Shown piece by piece: positions 1 to 5,417 of a stretch of 8,267 bases of DNA (position 1 is the first letter of the stretch; each line of letters begins with the position of its first letter). This stretch comes from Bacteroidales bacterium. Its GTDB lineage: Bacteria > Bacteroidota > Bacteroidia > Bacteroidales > UBA7960. The notes under the pieces are model-generated. The model was not told the DNA's origin. It worked only from the letters and a program-made list of their open reading frames with translations, and ran no database searches. Location: NCBI GenBank assembly GCA_003553005.1, contig PUPG01000178.1, forward strand, positions 1 to 8,267. Reading direction: 5' to 3'. Position numbers and translations under genes: made by a program.

Positions 1-215
1 AGAACGGCACCCTGCGCCTGTATTCCCTGAACCCCATCTATGAACCCTATGACGTGCATGTGAACGATGTCAGGGAGGTGTGGAAGTTCGTCAACTACAT
101 CAGCAACGAGATGCCCGGCGAAGAGGCCTCGCAGCAGGAGCTGGCCAGGCAGGTGAACAGGTTGAGGAGGGATGTGGATGAACTTCGGGGAGCAAGAAGT
201 AAGAATGAAAAATGA
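1..215 (+). CDS. C-terminal end of a probable LexA/S24-type transcriptional regulator (partial)
   Basis: This is an open frame running in from the left edge; the first whole codon is at position 3 and the TGA stop is at 213-215, giving 70 visible residues. The visible part starts NGTLRLYSLNPIYEPYDVHV and continues through VREVWKFVNYISNEMP. This resembles the last beta strands of the S24 peptidase (LexA-like) domain in Bacteroidota helix-turn-helix regulators, where a 'L-x-L-x-S-x-N-P-x-Y' segment precedes a 'V/I-x-E-V/I-W-x-V' strand. A charged helical tail follows (EEASQQELARQVNRLRRDVDEL), possibly a short coiled coil. The DNA-binding domain and the Ser/Lys catalytic pair would lie upstream of the window and cannot be checked. 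The last residues (KNEK-stop) are encoded by the heptamer repeat starting at 201, so the native C-terminus may have been altered by that repeat. The coding frame is firm; the family call is recognition from a short tail. Confidence 0.6.
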   Translation, partial: NGTLRLYSLNPIYEPYDVHVNDVREVWKFVNYISNEMPGEEASQQELARQVNRLRRDVDELRGARSKNEK

Positions 216-249
216 AGAATGAAAAATGAAGAATGAAAAGTGAAAAATG
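201..249. repeat. Heptamer tandem repeat (aaRaatg), seven copies
   Basis: Seven consecutive heptamers of the form aaRaatg occupy this stretch: aagaatg and aaaaatg alternate, so the array also reads as a 14-nt repeat. The only base outside the pattern is in the sixth copy (aaaagtg). The first two copies are coding: they supply the last codons and the stop of the upstream regulator gene. The remainder is intergenic. Such arrays are prone to slippage, so copy number may vary between strains (inference). Confidence 0.85.
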
Positions 250-264
250 AATGTCTCGTTGTCT

Positions 265-308
265 CGTCCTGAAATAGGTTTACACTTTTGTCAACAAAAA
301 TCAGGACG
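265..308. terminator. Candidate bidirectional terminator between convergent genes
   Basis: A perfect 8-bp inverted repeat, cgtcctga at 265-272 and tcaggacg at 301-308, encloses a 28-nt spacer. Inside it is a smaller hairpin, ttttg at 286-290 and caaaa at 295-299, with a 4-nt loop. It lies between the convergent ends of the regulator tail and the DUF4143 ATPase gene and covers the last codons and stop of the latter. No long T-tract follows on either strand, so a classical intrinsic terminator is not proven. Position is the best argument for the role. Confidence 0.35.
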
Positions 309-1613
309 GGTTAATATGTTATCAACGGCATACACCGGAAACACCCGGATCTTATGATATTGGGCAAAGTTTTCCAGGGACACCCTGATGCCAAACCCCG
401 CTTTTTTTGATTCAATGAATCGATTCAAAGATTGCATTTTTCCCTGCGTGCCTGATTTTACTTCAATGGGTATGATATTGTTGTTTAATTGCATCAGGTA
501 ATCCACCTCCGCACTCGATCCGCGTTTTTCCCTTTGCCAGTAATAAAGGTCGGGATGCTGCGCCGAAAACCTATGTTTGATCATTTCCACGCCCACAAAC
601 TGCTCTGCCAAATTGCCTTTGTTGATGGTGCTGATGTCGTCGGCAAGTAAAAACCGGGAAATGTCCACCTGTAAATAGCGTTGCAACAAACCCGTATCAA
701 AAAAGATCACTTTGAAGTTTTTCGCATTCTTTTCTGCCGCCAAAGGAATGCCGTTTGCCGAGCTATGATGTACCTTGTAGCACAATCCTGCCATTTCAAG
801 CATCCCTAAGGCTTCCTTTTTTTGTTGATGGTTGCCGCTGTTTGACGAAGCATGTATATTGAACTTTCCACCGCCCTGGTTCATCACCGAAAGAAAAACA
901 TCTTTCAGGCGAAAGGTATTGATTCTTTTCTTGTATTTTGCGAAATCATCCTGCAGGGTGATTACCAAGTCGTCTAACACATCTTGTACTTTTAGCAGGT
1001 CTCTTGTGTTGAGAAAGGTTTTTACGGCTTCGGGCATGCCGCCAATGATGATAAACTTTCTGAACCATTCAATAAGGCTTTTATGCAACACATCATCAAG
1101 CGGTTTTTGCGGCGAAGCCTGTGTTTTTAACTTTATTAAGGCATCCTGGCCGGCCGCTTTCAAAAACTCATTGAAAGAGAGCGGATACATAAACAGCGAG
1201 CGAATCCTACCTACACCGAAAGAAGGTAACTCCTCGAGGGCAAACTCCAGCAGCGAACCGGCAGCAACCAGGTGCAAGGCAGGCATTTTTTCGTGAAAAA
1301 ACCGCAGCGACTGTATGGCCGGAATACACGTCTGAACCTCATCAAAAAACAACAGGGTTTCACCTTCATTCACCGGCACGCCATAATAGGCCGAAAGCTT
1401 GGTGCAAATGTCTGCCGGATGAAGATTGCCCTCAAAAAATGACTGAACCTCGGGCTCTGATTCAAAGTTTACCTCGAGGAAGTATTTGAACTCCTTGCCC
1501 AACTCCCTGATAATGTATGTTTTCCCTACCTGTCGTGCCCCCCGTAAAAGCAGTACCTTCCTGTAATCGCCTGTTCTCCAGGTATCCAGTTCTTTATAAA
1601 TTGCTCGCTCCAT
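291..1613 (-). CDS. AAA-type ATPase with DUF4143 domain (COG1373-like)
   Basis: This encodes a 440-residue P-loop ATPase, probably cytoplasmic. Visible features are Walker A GARQVGKT (residues 25-32), Walker B LLFFDE (87-92), a sensor-like LVAAGS (115-120), PLSFNEF (144-150), GGMPEAV (191-197) and the DUF4143 part with DTGLL (306-310) and GNLAEQFVGVEMI (333-345). Near the C-terminus, AEVDYL (368-373) and IPIEVKSG (381-388) look like a PD-(D/E)xK nuclease-type core with D371, E384 and K386. Length and domain order fit the family. The precise role is not established; these proteins are usually stand-alone accessory ATPases. I chose ATG at 1611-1613. A frame extension to TTG at 1647-1649 adds 12 residues, but that TTG is part of the -7 promoter box, so it would lie upstream of transcription. 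AGGA lies about 8 nt before the chosen ATG. It is monocistronic as far as can be seen. Confidence 0.88.
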   Translation of the reverse strand: MERAIYKELDTWRTGDYRKVLLLRGARQVGKTYIIRELGKEFKYFLEVNFESEPEVQSFFEGNLHPADICTKLSAYYGVPVNEGETLLFFDEVQTCIPAIQSLRFFHEKMPALHLVAAGSLLEFALEELPSFGVGRIRSLFMYPLSFNEFLKAAGQDALIKLKTQASPQKPLDDVLHKSLIEWFRKFIIIGGMPEAVKTFLNTRDLLKVQDVLDDLVITLQDDFAKYKKRINTFRLKDVFLSVMNQGGGKFNIHASSNSGNHQQKKEALGMLEMAGLCYKVHHSSANGIPLAAEKNAKNFKVIFFDTGLLQRYLQVDISRFLLADDISTINKGNLAEQFVGVEMIKHRFSAQHPDLYYWQREKRGSSAEVDYLMQLNNNIIPIEVKSGTQGKMQSLNRFIESKKAGFGIRVSLENFAQYHKIRVFPVYAVDNILTRPDFC

Positions 1614-1646
1614 AACGGAAATCCTAAAAATGTCAAAATGAATGGG

Positions 1647-1677
1647 CAAATATATAAAAATCCTGTCGAAATATCAA
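1647..1677 (-). promoter_or_regulatory. Bacteroidota-type promoter for the DUF4143 ATPase gene
   Basis: On the minus strand a perfect TAnnTTTG -7 box (TATATTTG, plus coordinates 1647-1654) is preceded by TTG (1675-1677) with a 20-nt spacer. This matches the Bacteroidota sigma-ABfr pattern. Transcription would start near 1640, leaving a leader of about 27 nt before the ATG at 1613. Confidence 0.65.
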
Positions 1678-1678
1678 G

Positions 1679-1970
1679 GCGTAATTGTTTTACTTATGTC
1701 GAAAAATGAAATCGATAGGTGTTTTTCGGGTGGGGGCTCAACGTGGTATTTGTATGCTTCAATTCAAAAAGAAGATATAACAAATCCTCTTCATCTTTTT
1801 ATCCGCGCAAATCAGTCGCATCAGTGCCGCACTTGCTGGGTTCGTGTCTTATTAAATTAAATAGCACAAAGAGAACACGGATGCAAAGGGTTAAGCAAAT
1901 AATACCGAAGTTTCAGCCATAGTCAAGAGCATAAACCGCAGCAAACCGGGTATTTGCAGCTCAATCACGC
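1679..1970. other. Intergenic region without a credible gene
   Basis: This is the first part of a gap of more than 450 nt between the ATPase promoter and the PNP gene. It is AT-rich and contains only short overlapping frames with no recognisable protein. Around 1801-1831 there is a small direct repeat, with atcagt at 1811-1816 and 1820-1825. The stretch resembles degenerate 'ccgcgcaaatcag' intergenic repeats that I associate with Bacteroidota genomes (recollection, not checked). At 1863-1884 a cacaaag/aacacgg-like stretch has the same flavour. I see no promoter or RNA gene. Confidence 0.5.
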
Positions 1971-2095
1971 ACCCGCAAACCCCAAACATCACACCCATTT
2001 AACCCCACAACCCCTTAACCTCTTAACCCCATCAACACACCGCCGCAACCCGGATCTCTGCAAACCCCATCACAAGTTCGTTAACCCCAAACATC
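1971..2095. repeat. Degenerate C-rich (ttaacccc) repeat region
   Basis: On the plus strand almost all G is lost and the motif ttaacc or ttaacccc recurs at 1999, 2015, 2023 and 2081. A 13-nt direct repeat, aaccccaaacatc, occurs at 1978-1990 and 2083-2095. A frame across it would encode a Pro/His/Asn-rich low-complexity peptide, which argues against coding. It lies downstream of the PNP gene. The origin is unknown; it looks like a decayed short tandem repeat array. Confidence 0.6.
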
Positions 2096-2100
2096 CAATT

Positions 2101-2126
2101 GTGGACAGGTCAAGCCCTGTCTCTAC
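2101..2126. repeat. Small palindromic element downstream of PNP, possible terminator
   Basis: Gacagg (2104-2109) and cctgtc (2116-2121) form a perfect 6-bp stem with a 6-nt loop, plus a G-T outer pair. On the minus strand the flank reads gtagagacagg. This outer 'gtagagac...gtctctac' style resembles dispersed palindromes seen in several bacterial genomes (recollection). It starts about 10 nt beyond the PNP stop, so it could act in transcript termination or 3'-end protection. There is no T-tract after the stem. Confidence 0.4.
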
Positions 2127-2136
2127 TAATGTAATG

Positions 2137-2946
2137 TTACATTTGCCTGATCAGTTCCTTAAAAACAAGGGTCATCTTTGAAGAGGCTGCGGCACCCTGC
2201 TTTTGGACTTCCTCGTGGCTCGTCGGGCCATCGACGGGCTCAGCCAGGTTGGTGATTACGGAGATGCCAAAGCATTTCATGCCGGCGTGGCGCGCGACGA
2301 TCACTTCAGGTACGGTGGACATACCAGTGGAGTCGGCACCGAGGATGCGGAACATCTTGTATTCCGCCGGTGTCTCCAGGGTAGGGCCGGGACTCCCAAT
2401 ATATACACCGGTCTGGAACTTGATCTTGTTGTCTGCAGCGATCTTCTTTGCCTTGGTAATCAGCTCGGGGCAGTAGGTTTCACTCATTTCCGGGAAACGT
2501 GGGCCCAGCTCATCCAGGTTGGGTCCACGAAGCGGATTTTCCGGGAAGTTATTGATGTGGTCGCGAATGATCATCAGGTCGCCTACTTCGAAAGCCTTGT
2601 TCAGCCCCCCTGCAGCGTTGGATACGAACAGCGTGCGAACGCCCATCAAGTGCATCACGCGGATGGGGAAGGTTACCTTGTGCAAATCGTATCCTTCATA
2701 ATAATGAAAACGCCCCTGCATCGCCACGATCTTTTTCCCGCCCAGCGAGCCGAAGATCAGGTTGCCGGAGTGCCCCTCCACGGTGGAGGACATGAAATTA
2801 GGGACGTCCTTGTAAGGAATGCGGTGATCGACGTCGATCTCGTCAACCAACCCGCCGAGGCCACTGCCCAGCACAATTCCGATTTCAGGCGCATATCCTG
2901 TCTTGTCCTTTAAAAAACCCGCTGTTTCTTTCAGTTGCTGCATCAT
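2137..2946 (-). CDS. Purine nucleoside phosphorylase (trimeric, PNP/MTAP family)
   Basis: This encodes a 269-residue cytoplasmic enzyme that cleaves purine nucleosides with phosphate to the free base and (deoxy)ribose-1-phosphate (EC 2.4.2.1), acting in purine salvage. The family signatures occur in order: phosphate loop GSGLGGL (27-33), GHSG (58-61), QGRFHYYEGY (77-86) with R79 and H81, NAAGG (110-114), GPTLETPAEY (187-196) with E191, STGMST (206-211), VITNLA (230-235) with N233, and SHEEV (243-247) with H244. E191, M209 and N233 fit human PNP E201, M219 and N243 with a constant offset of 10. The Glu/Asn pair is typical of 6-oxopurine (inosine/guanosine) specificity rather than MTA phosphorylases. 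Length is normal for the trimeric class. The start is one of two tandem ATGs (2946 or 2943); I took the first. The gene is divergent from the amidohydrolase at 3391. I saw no convincing promoter, only a one-mismatch -7 box (TATCTTTT, 2984-2991) lacking a -33 partner. Confidence 0.95.
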   Translation of the reverse strand: MMQQLKETAGFLKDKTGYAPEIGIVLGSGLGGLVDEIDVDHRIPYKDVPNFMSSTVEGHSGNLIFGSLGGKKIVAMQGRFHYYEGYDLHKVTFPIRVMHLMGVRTLFVSNAAGGLNKAFEVGDLMIIRDHINNFPENPLRGPNLDELGPRFPEMSETYCPELITKAKKIAADNKIKFQTGVYIGSPGPTLETPAEYKMFRILGADSTGMSTVPEVIVARHAGMKCFGISVITNLAEPVDGPTSHEEVQKQGAAASSKMTLVFKELIRQM

Positions 2947-3098
2947 ATCGTGTAAGGTTTACGTTTATGGTGCTAAAATAATAAAAAGATAGTAAAGGAA
3001 ACACCGGGCCATCCGAATATACTGACAAAAGTTTCGCATGTTTTTATGTTTTTTGTAACATCCAGATTTAATGTGTTTTGGCTTTAATGCTTAGTGAA

Positions 3099-3160
3099 CT
3101 TTAGTGCCTTGGCGTCTTGGTGGCAACATGAAATGCCACTAAGGCTCAAAGACACAAAAA
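3099..3160. repeat. Large imperfect palindrome (long hairpin) in the divergent gap
   Basis: The left arm (about 3099-3125, containing tttagtgccttgg and tcttggtggca) matches the reverse complement of the right arm (3134-3160, tgccactaagg through caaagacacaaa) with a few mismatches and one indel. The centre is a perfect TGGCA/TGCCA stem (3121-3125, 3134-3138) around an 8-nt loop. The words 'gtgccttggtgtcttggtggc' and their complement resemble a dispersed intergenic repeat of Bacteroidota (recollection). It could be a REP-like element or a transcript-end hairpin. Confidence 0.6.
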
Positions 3161-3306
3161 TCTCACCAAGATTGGTTTTTTTATGGAATGTAAATTGAAG
3201 CATTCCACAGGTTGTCAAAACCTTGCAAGGGACCTTGGCTTAGCCGGGTTCGCAAGCCGTAAAGCCAATAAAATGTTTAATTTTGCCTGGTAAATTTCTG
3301 TTCTAT

Positions 3307-3339
3307 TCTGGATTTTTCATCATGCAGGCTATATATTTG
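3307..3339 (+). promoter_or_regulatory. Candidate promoter for the amidohydrolase gene
   Basis: A perfect TAnnTTTG -7 box (TATATTTG, 3332-3339) lies 21 nt after a TCTG (3307-3310) that partly matches the TTTG -33 element. Transcription would start near 3346, leaving a leader of about 45 nt before the ATG at 3391. Confidence 0.45.
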
Positions 3340-3390
3340 GCTTACCTGGAGGATGGAACCTTATTGGATTGAACGGCAAAATCAAATGAT

Positions 3391-4749
3391 ATGACCTCAT
3401 CCGGACAACCCATTCATGCTGACATACTGGTTCACGATGCCATGGTGCTTACCATGGATGAAGAAAGACGATTTATCGAAAACGGCAGCGTGGCCGTATC
3501 AGGGGATAAGATCCTGGAAGTGGGACCCTCTGAAGAACTGGAAGGCAGATACCAGGCCCGGCGTACCATTGATGGCCGGAATAAGATCCTGATGCCGGGA
3601 TTGATCAATGTGCACACCCATGCGCCGATGAACATTTACCGGGGTGCCGCCGACGATCTGCCCCTGCAGGAATGGCTTTATGACCACATCTTTCCGCTTG
3701 AAGCGGCTTTCTCATCGAAAATAGAAAATCTCAAAGCGGGCATGCGCCTGGCCATCGCGGAAATGTTGCTCTCAGGGACGACCATGTTTAAGGACATGTA
3801 TTTCTTTACGGATGAGTTGGCTGCCGTCGTGGCTGAAACCGGCATGCGGGCCATGCTCAGCGAGGCTGTTTTTGACAATGCAACCCCTAGCAATGGTGGC
3901 GGGGATAAGACCCTGGACTACATTGATGCCACCATCCGTAACTGGCAGCACCATCCGCTCGTGAGACAAGGCGTGGCTGCCCATGCTGCCTATACCGTGT
4001 CTCCCGGACTTATCGTTAAGGCTAAAGAGCTGTCCCGCAAGCACGACACCATGTTCAGCATTCATCTTTCCGAGAATCAATGGGAGGTGGATACCATTCG
4101 GGAGATGTACAATGTTACACCTGTTAAGCACCTGGAAAACCTTGGCGTGCTTGACAGGCAAACGCTTGCCGTTCATTGTGTCGTTCTCAGTGATGAAGAT
4201 ATTGCCATCCTGGCCAACACAAACACAGGCGTGGCTCATAACCCGCAATGCAACATGAAACTGGCCAATGGCGCTGCACCCGTGCCCGAATTGCTCAAAA
4301 AAGGTGTGCATGTGGGAGTTGGCACTGACGGCGTGGCAAGCAACAACGACCTGGATATGTTTGACGAGATCCGGTCGATGTCACTGCTCCACAAACTCAC
4401 CAGCAGCAGCACAACCGTGTTGAATGCCAGGGAAGCTGTTGAAATGGCCACCATTACCGGTGCAAAAGCCATCGGTTATGATGACCGGATTGGGTCGCTT
4501 GAAGAAGGGAAAAAAGCAGACATGATCATGCTGACCCTGGATAAACCCCATAGCAAACCATTTTATAATGTCTACTCCAGCCTGGTATACAGCTTGCGGA
4601 GCTCGGATGTGGAAACAGTGATCGTTAATGGTGAGGTGCTTGTTGATCAGCATCAGTTGCAGCGGATGGACCTTTCCGCTGTCTATGAAGATATTGATAA
4701 GATTGCACGGGAGATATCCGCATTTCAGCGCAGGAAACAAGCACGTTAA
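3391..4749 (+). CDS. Amidohydrolase, MTA/SAH (adenosine-type) deaminase family
   Basis: This encodes a 452-residue cytoplasmic metal-dependent TIM-barrel hydrolase of the amidohydrolase superfamily, ATZ/TRZ-like branch. It most likely deaminates 5'-methylthioadenosine, S-adenosylhomocysteine or related adenosines to inosine forms (EC 3.5.4.28/31). Metal ligands are visible as H75-x-H77 in GLINVHTH, H225 in SIHLSE and D313 in GTDG. Likely catalytic residues are E228 and H262 (LAVHC). H198 (AAHAAYT) and E104 (FPLEA) match substrate residues of the Thermotoga enzyme (H173, E84). The phrases YRGAADDLPLQEWL (83-96) and AHNPQCNMKL (282-291) are typical of the MtaD group. The N-terminal beta domain (DILVHDAMVLTMDEE) starts properly from the chosen ATG. 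It is divergent from PNP, which could phosphorolyse the inosine products, and convergent with guanine deaminase. Exact substrate cannot be settled by sequence: 5'-deoxyadenosine or adenosine are possible, and other members hydrolyse s-triazines or other amines. Confidence 0.85.
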   Translation: MTSSGQPIHADILVHDAMVLTMDEERRFIENGSVAVSGDKILEVGPSEELEGRYQARRTIDGRNKILMPGLINVHTHAPMNIYRGAADDLPLQEWLYDHIFPLEAAFSSKIENLKAGMRLAIAEMLLSGTTMFKDMYFFTDELAAVVAETGMRAMLSEAVFDNATPSNGGGDKTLDYIDATIRNWQHHPLVRQGVAAHAAYTVSPGLIVKAKELSRKHDTMFSIHLSENQWEVDTIREMYNVTPVKHLENLGVLDRQTLAVHCVVLSDEDIAILANTNTGVAHNPQCNMKLANGAAPVPELLKKGVHVGVGTDGVASNNDLDMFDEIRSMSLLHKLTSSSTTVLNAREAVEMATITGAKAIGYDDRIGSLEEGKKADMIMLTLDKPHSKPFYNVYSSLVYSLRSSDVETVIVNGEVLVDQHQLQRMDLSAVYEDIDKIAREISAFQRRKQAR

Positions 4750-4807
4750 GGCATCGCAGGAACCTGTACGTGGGCTCCTCGATTCCGCACGCAATTGTAT
4801 TGACTTT

Positions 4808-4834
4808 CAGCCTGTTGCGCCAATCACCAGGCTG
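4808..4834. terminator. Weak hairpin between convergent deaminase genes
   Basis: Cagcctg (4808-4814) and caggctg (4828-4834) form a perfect 7-bp stem with a 13-nt loop inside the 104-nt gap between two convergent stop codons. Neither strand has a T-tract after it, so a terminator role rests on position alone. Confidence 0.3.
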
Positions 4835-4853
4835 CTATGTTGATTTCCAGGAA

Positions 4854-5336
4854 CTAATATTCGATTTTTTGCTCTATGCGGATCCACTCCCGGAAAGGCT
4901 TTGTCGCGATATCGGTATTCAGCTTTTCAGATGGAATGCTTCGCTTTTCCCTGGGCAGGTTGATCTCCTCATATATGAAAGAATCGTCAAAACCTGCCTC
5001 TGCCGCATCGTTGCTATTGGCGGCAAAGTAAACCTTCGATATCCTCGCCCAGTATATGGCACTCAGACACATGGGGCAAGGTTCGCAACTTGCATAAATA
5101 ACCGCACCTTCCAGCCTGAAGTCATTGGTGTTTTTGCAGGCATCCCGGATAGCGACTATCTCCGCATGTGCTGTGGGGTCATTGGTTGTGGTTACCTGGT
5201 TTGCACCCTTGCCAATCACTTTGCCATCTTTGACGATGATGGCGCCAAAAGGGCCACCGGCGAGCGTTTTTGCGTTGTTTGCAGCCATCTCGATGGCTTT
5301 TTCAATATGCTCCTGGTGATTTTTGCACATAAGCAT
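4854..5336 (-). CDS. guaD: Guanine deaminase (CMP/dCMP deaminase fold)
   Basis: This encodes a 160-residue cytoplasmic zinc enzyme converting guanine to xanthine and ammonia (EC 3.5.4.3). It resembles Bacillus subtilis GuaD along its whole length rather than the amidohydrolase-type guanine deaminases. The zinc site is H57 (TAHAE) with C87 and C90 (CEPCPMC), and E59 is the proton shuttle. Residues matching B. subtilis substrate contacts have a constant offset of four: N46 (KGANQV), D118 (GFDDSF) and the C-terminal Y160, which in that enzyme reaches the neighbouring active site by domain swapping. The stretch DAAEAGFDDSFIY (110-122) is diagnostic and separates it from tRNA adenosine deaminase TadA and cytosine deaminases. 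The start may be residue 1 or the Met two codons later (5330). It has its own promoter-like sequence in the 81-nt gap after the PDZ-hydrolase gene, so it need not be co-transcribed with it. Confidence 0.93.
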   Translation of the reverse strand: MLMCKNHQEHIEKAIEMAANNAKTLAGGPFGAIIVKDGKVIGKGANQVTTTNDPTAHAEIVAIRDACKNTNDFRLEGAVIYASCEPCPMCLSAIYWARISKVYFAANSNDAAEAGFDDSFIYEEINLPREKRSIPSEKLNTDIATKPFREWIRIEQKIEY

Positions 5337-5353
5337 CCTAATTGAGAACCATA

Positions 5354-5385
5354 CAAAAATAACAAATCGTATGACCCCGGGCAGT
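5354..5385 (-). promoter_or_regulatory. Candidate promoter for guanine deaminase
   Basis: On the minus strand TATTTTTG (plus 5354-5361) matches the TAnnTTTG -7 box. A partial -33 element, ACTG (5382-5385), lies 20 nt upstream. The predicted start of transcription is about 10 nt from the ATG, so the leader would be very short. Confidence 0.45.
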
Positions 5386-5417
5386 TATTTACCAGAATAT
5401 TTTTTCAGGTCGGCGGG

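Larger units (their letters stand above)
2947..3390. other. Divergent intergenic region between PNP and amidohydrolase genes
   Basis: This 444-nt gap contains no credible gene. It should hold the promoters of both divergent genes; only the plus-strand one (3307-3339) is convincing. The middle carries the imperfect palindrome at 3099-3160. A short ccaagattgg stretch (3166-3175) then runs into seven T's, but its loop is too short for a good terminator hairpin. Confidence 0.5.

Noticed and set aside
201..249. CRISPR array
   Set aside because: Units are 7 or 14 nt with no spacers; this is a simple tandem repeat.
1642..1922. Short plus-strand frames of 67-72 residues
   Set aside because: They have no recognisable features, overlap each other in different frames, and one crosses the minus-strand promoter.
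1954..2181. Plus-strand 75-residue frame
   Set aside because: It encodes low-complexity Pro/His/Asn-rich peptide from the C-rich repeat and runs into the PNP 3' end.
2203..2913. Plus-strand 236-residue open frame
   Set aside because: It is the antisense shadow of the PNP gene, whose protein is unmistakable; the frame itself shows no family signature.
2984..2991. TATCTTTT as the PNP promoter -7 box
   Set aside because: It has one mismatch, and no TTG-like -33 element lies 19-21 nt upstream.
4770..5345. Plus-strand 191-residue open frame
   Set aside because: It is antisense to guanine deaminase, whose zinc motifs are complete on the minus strand.
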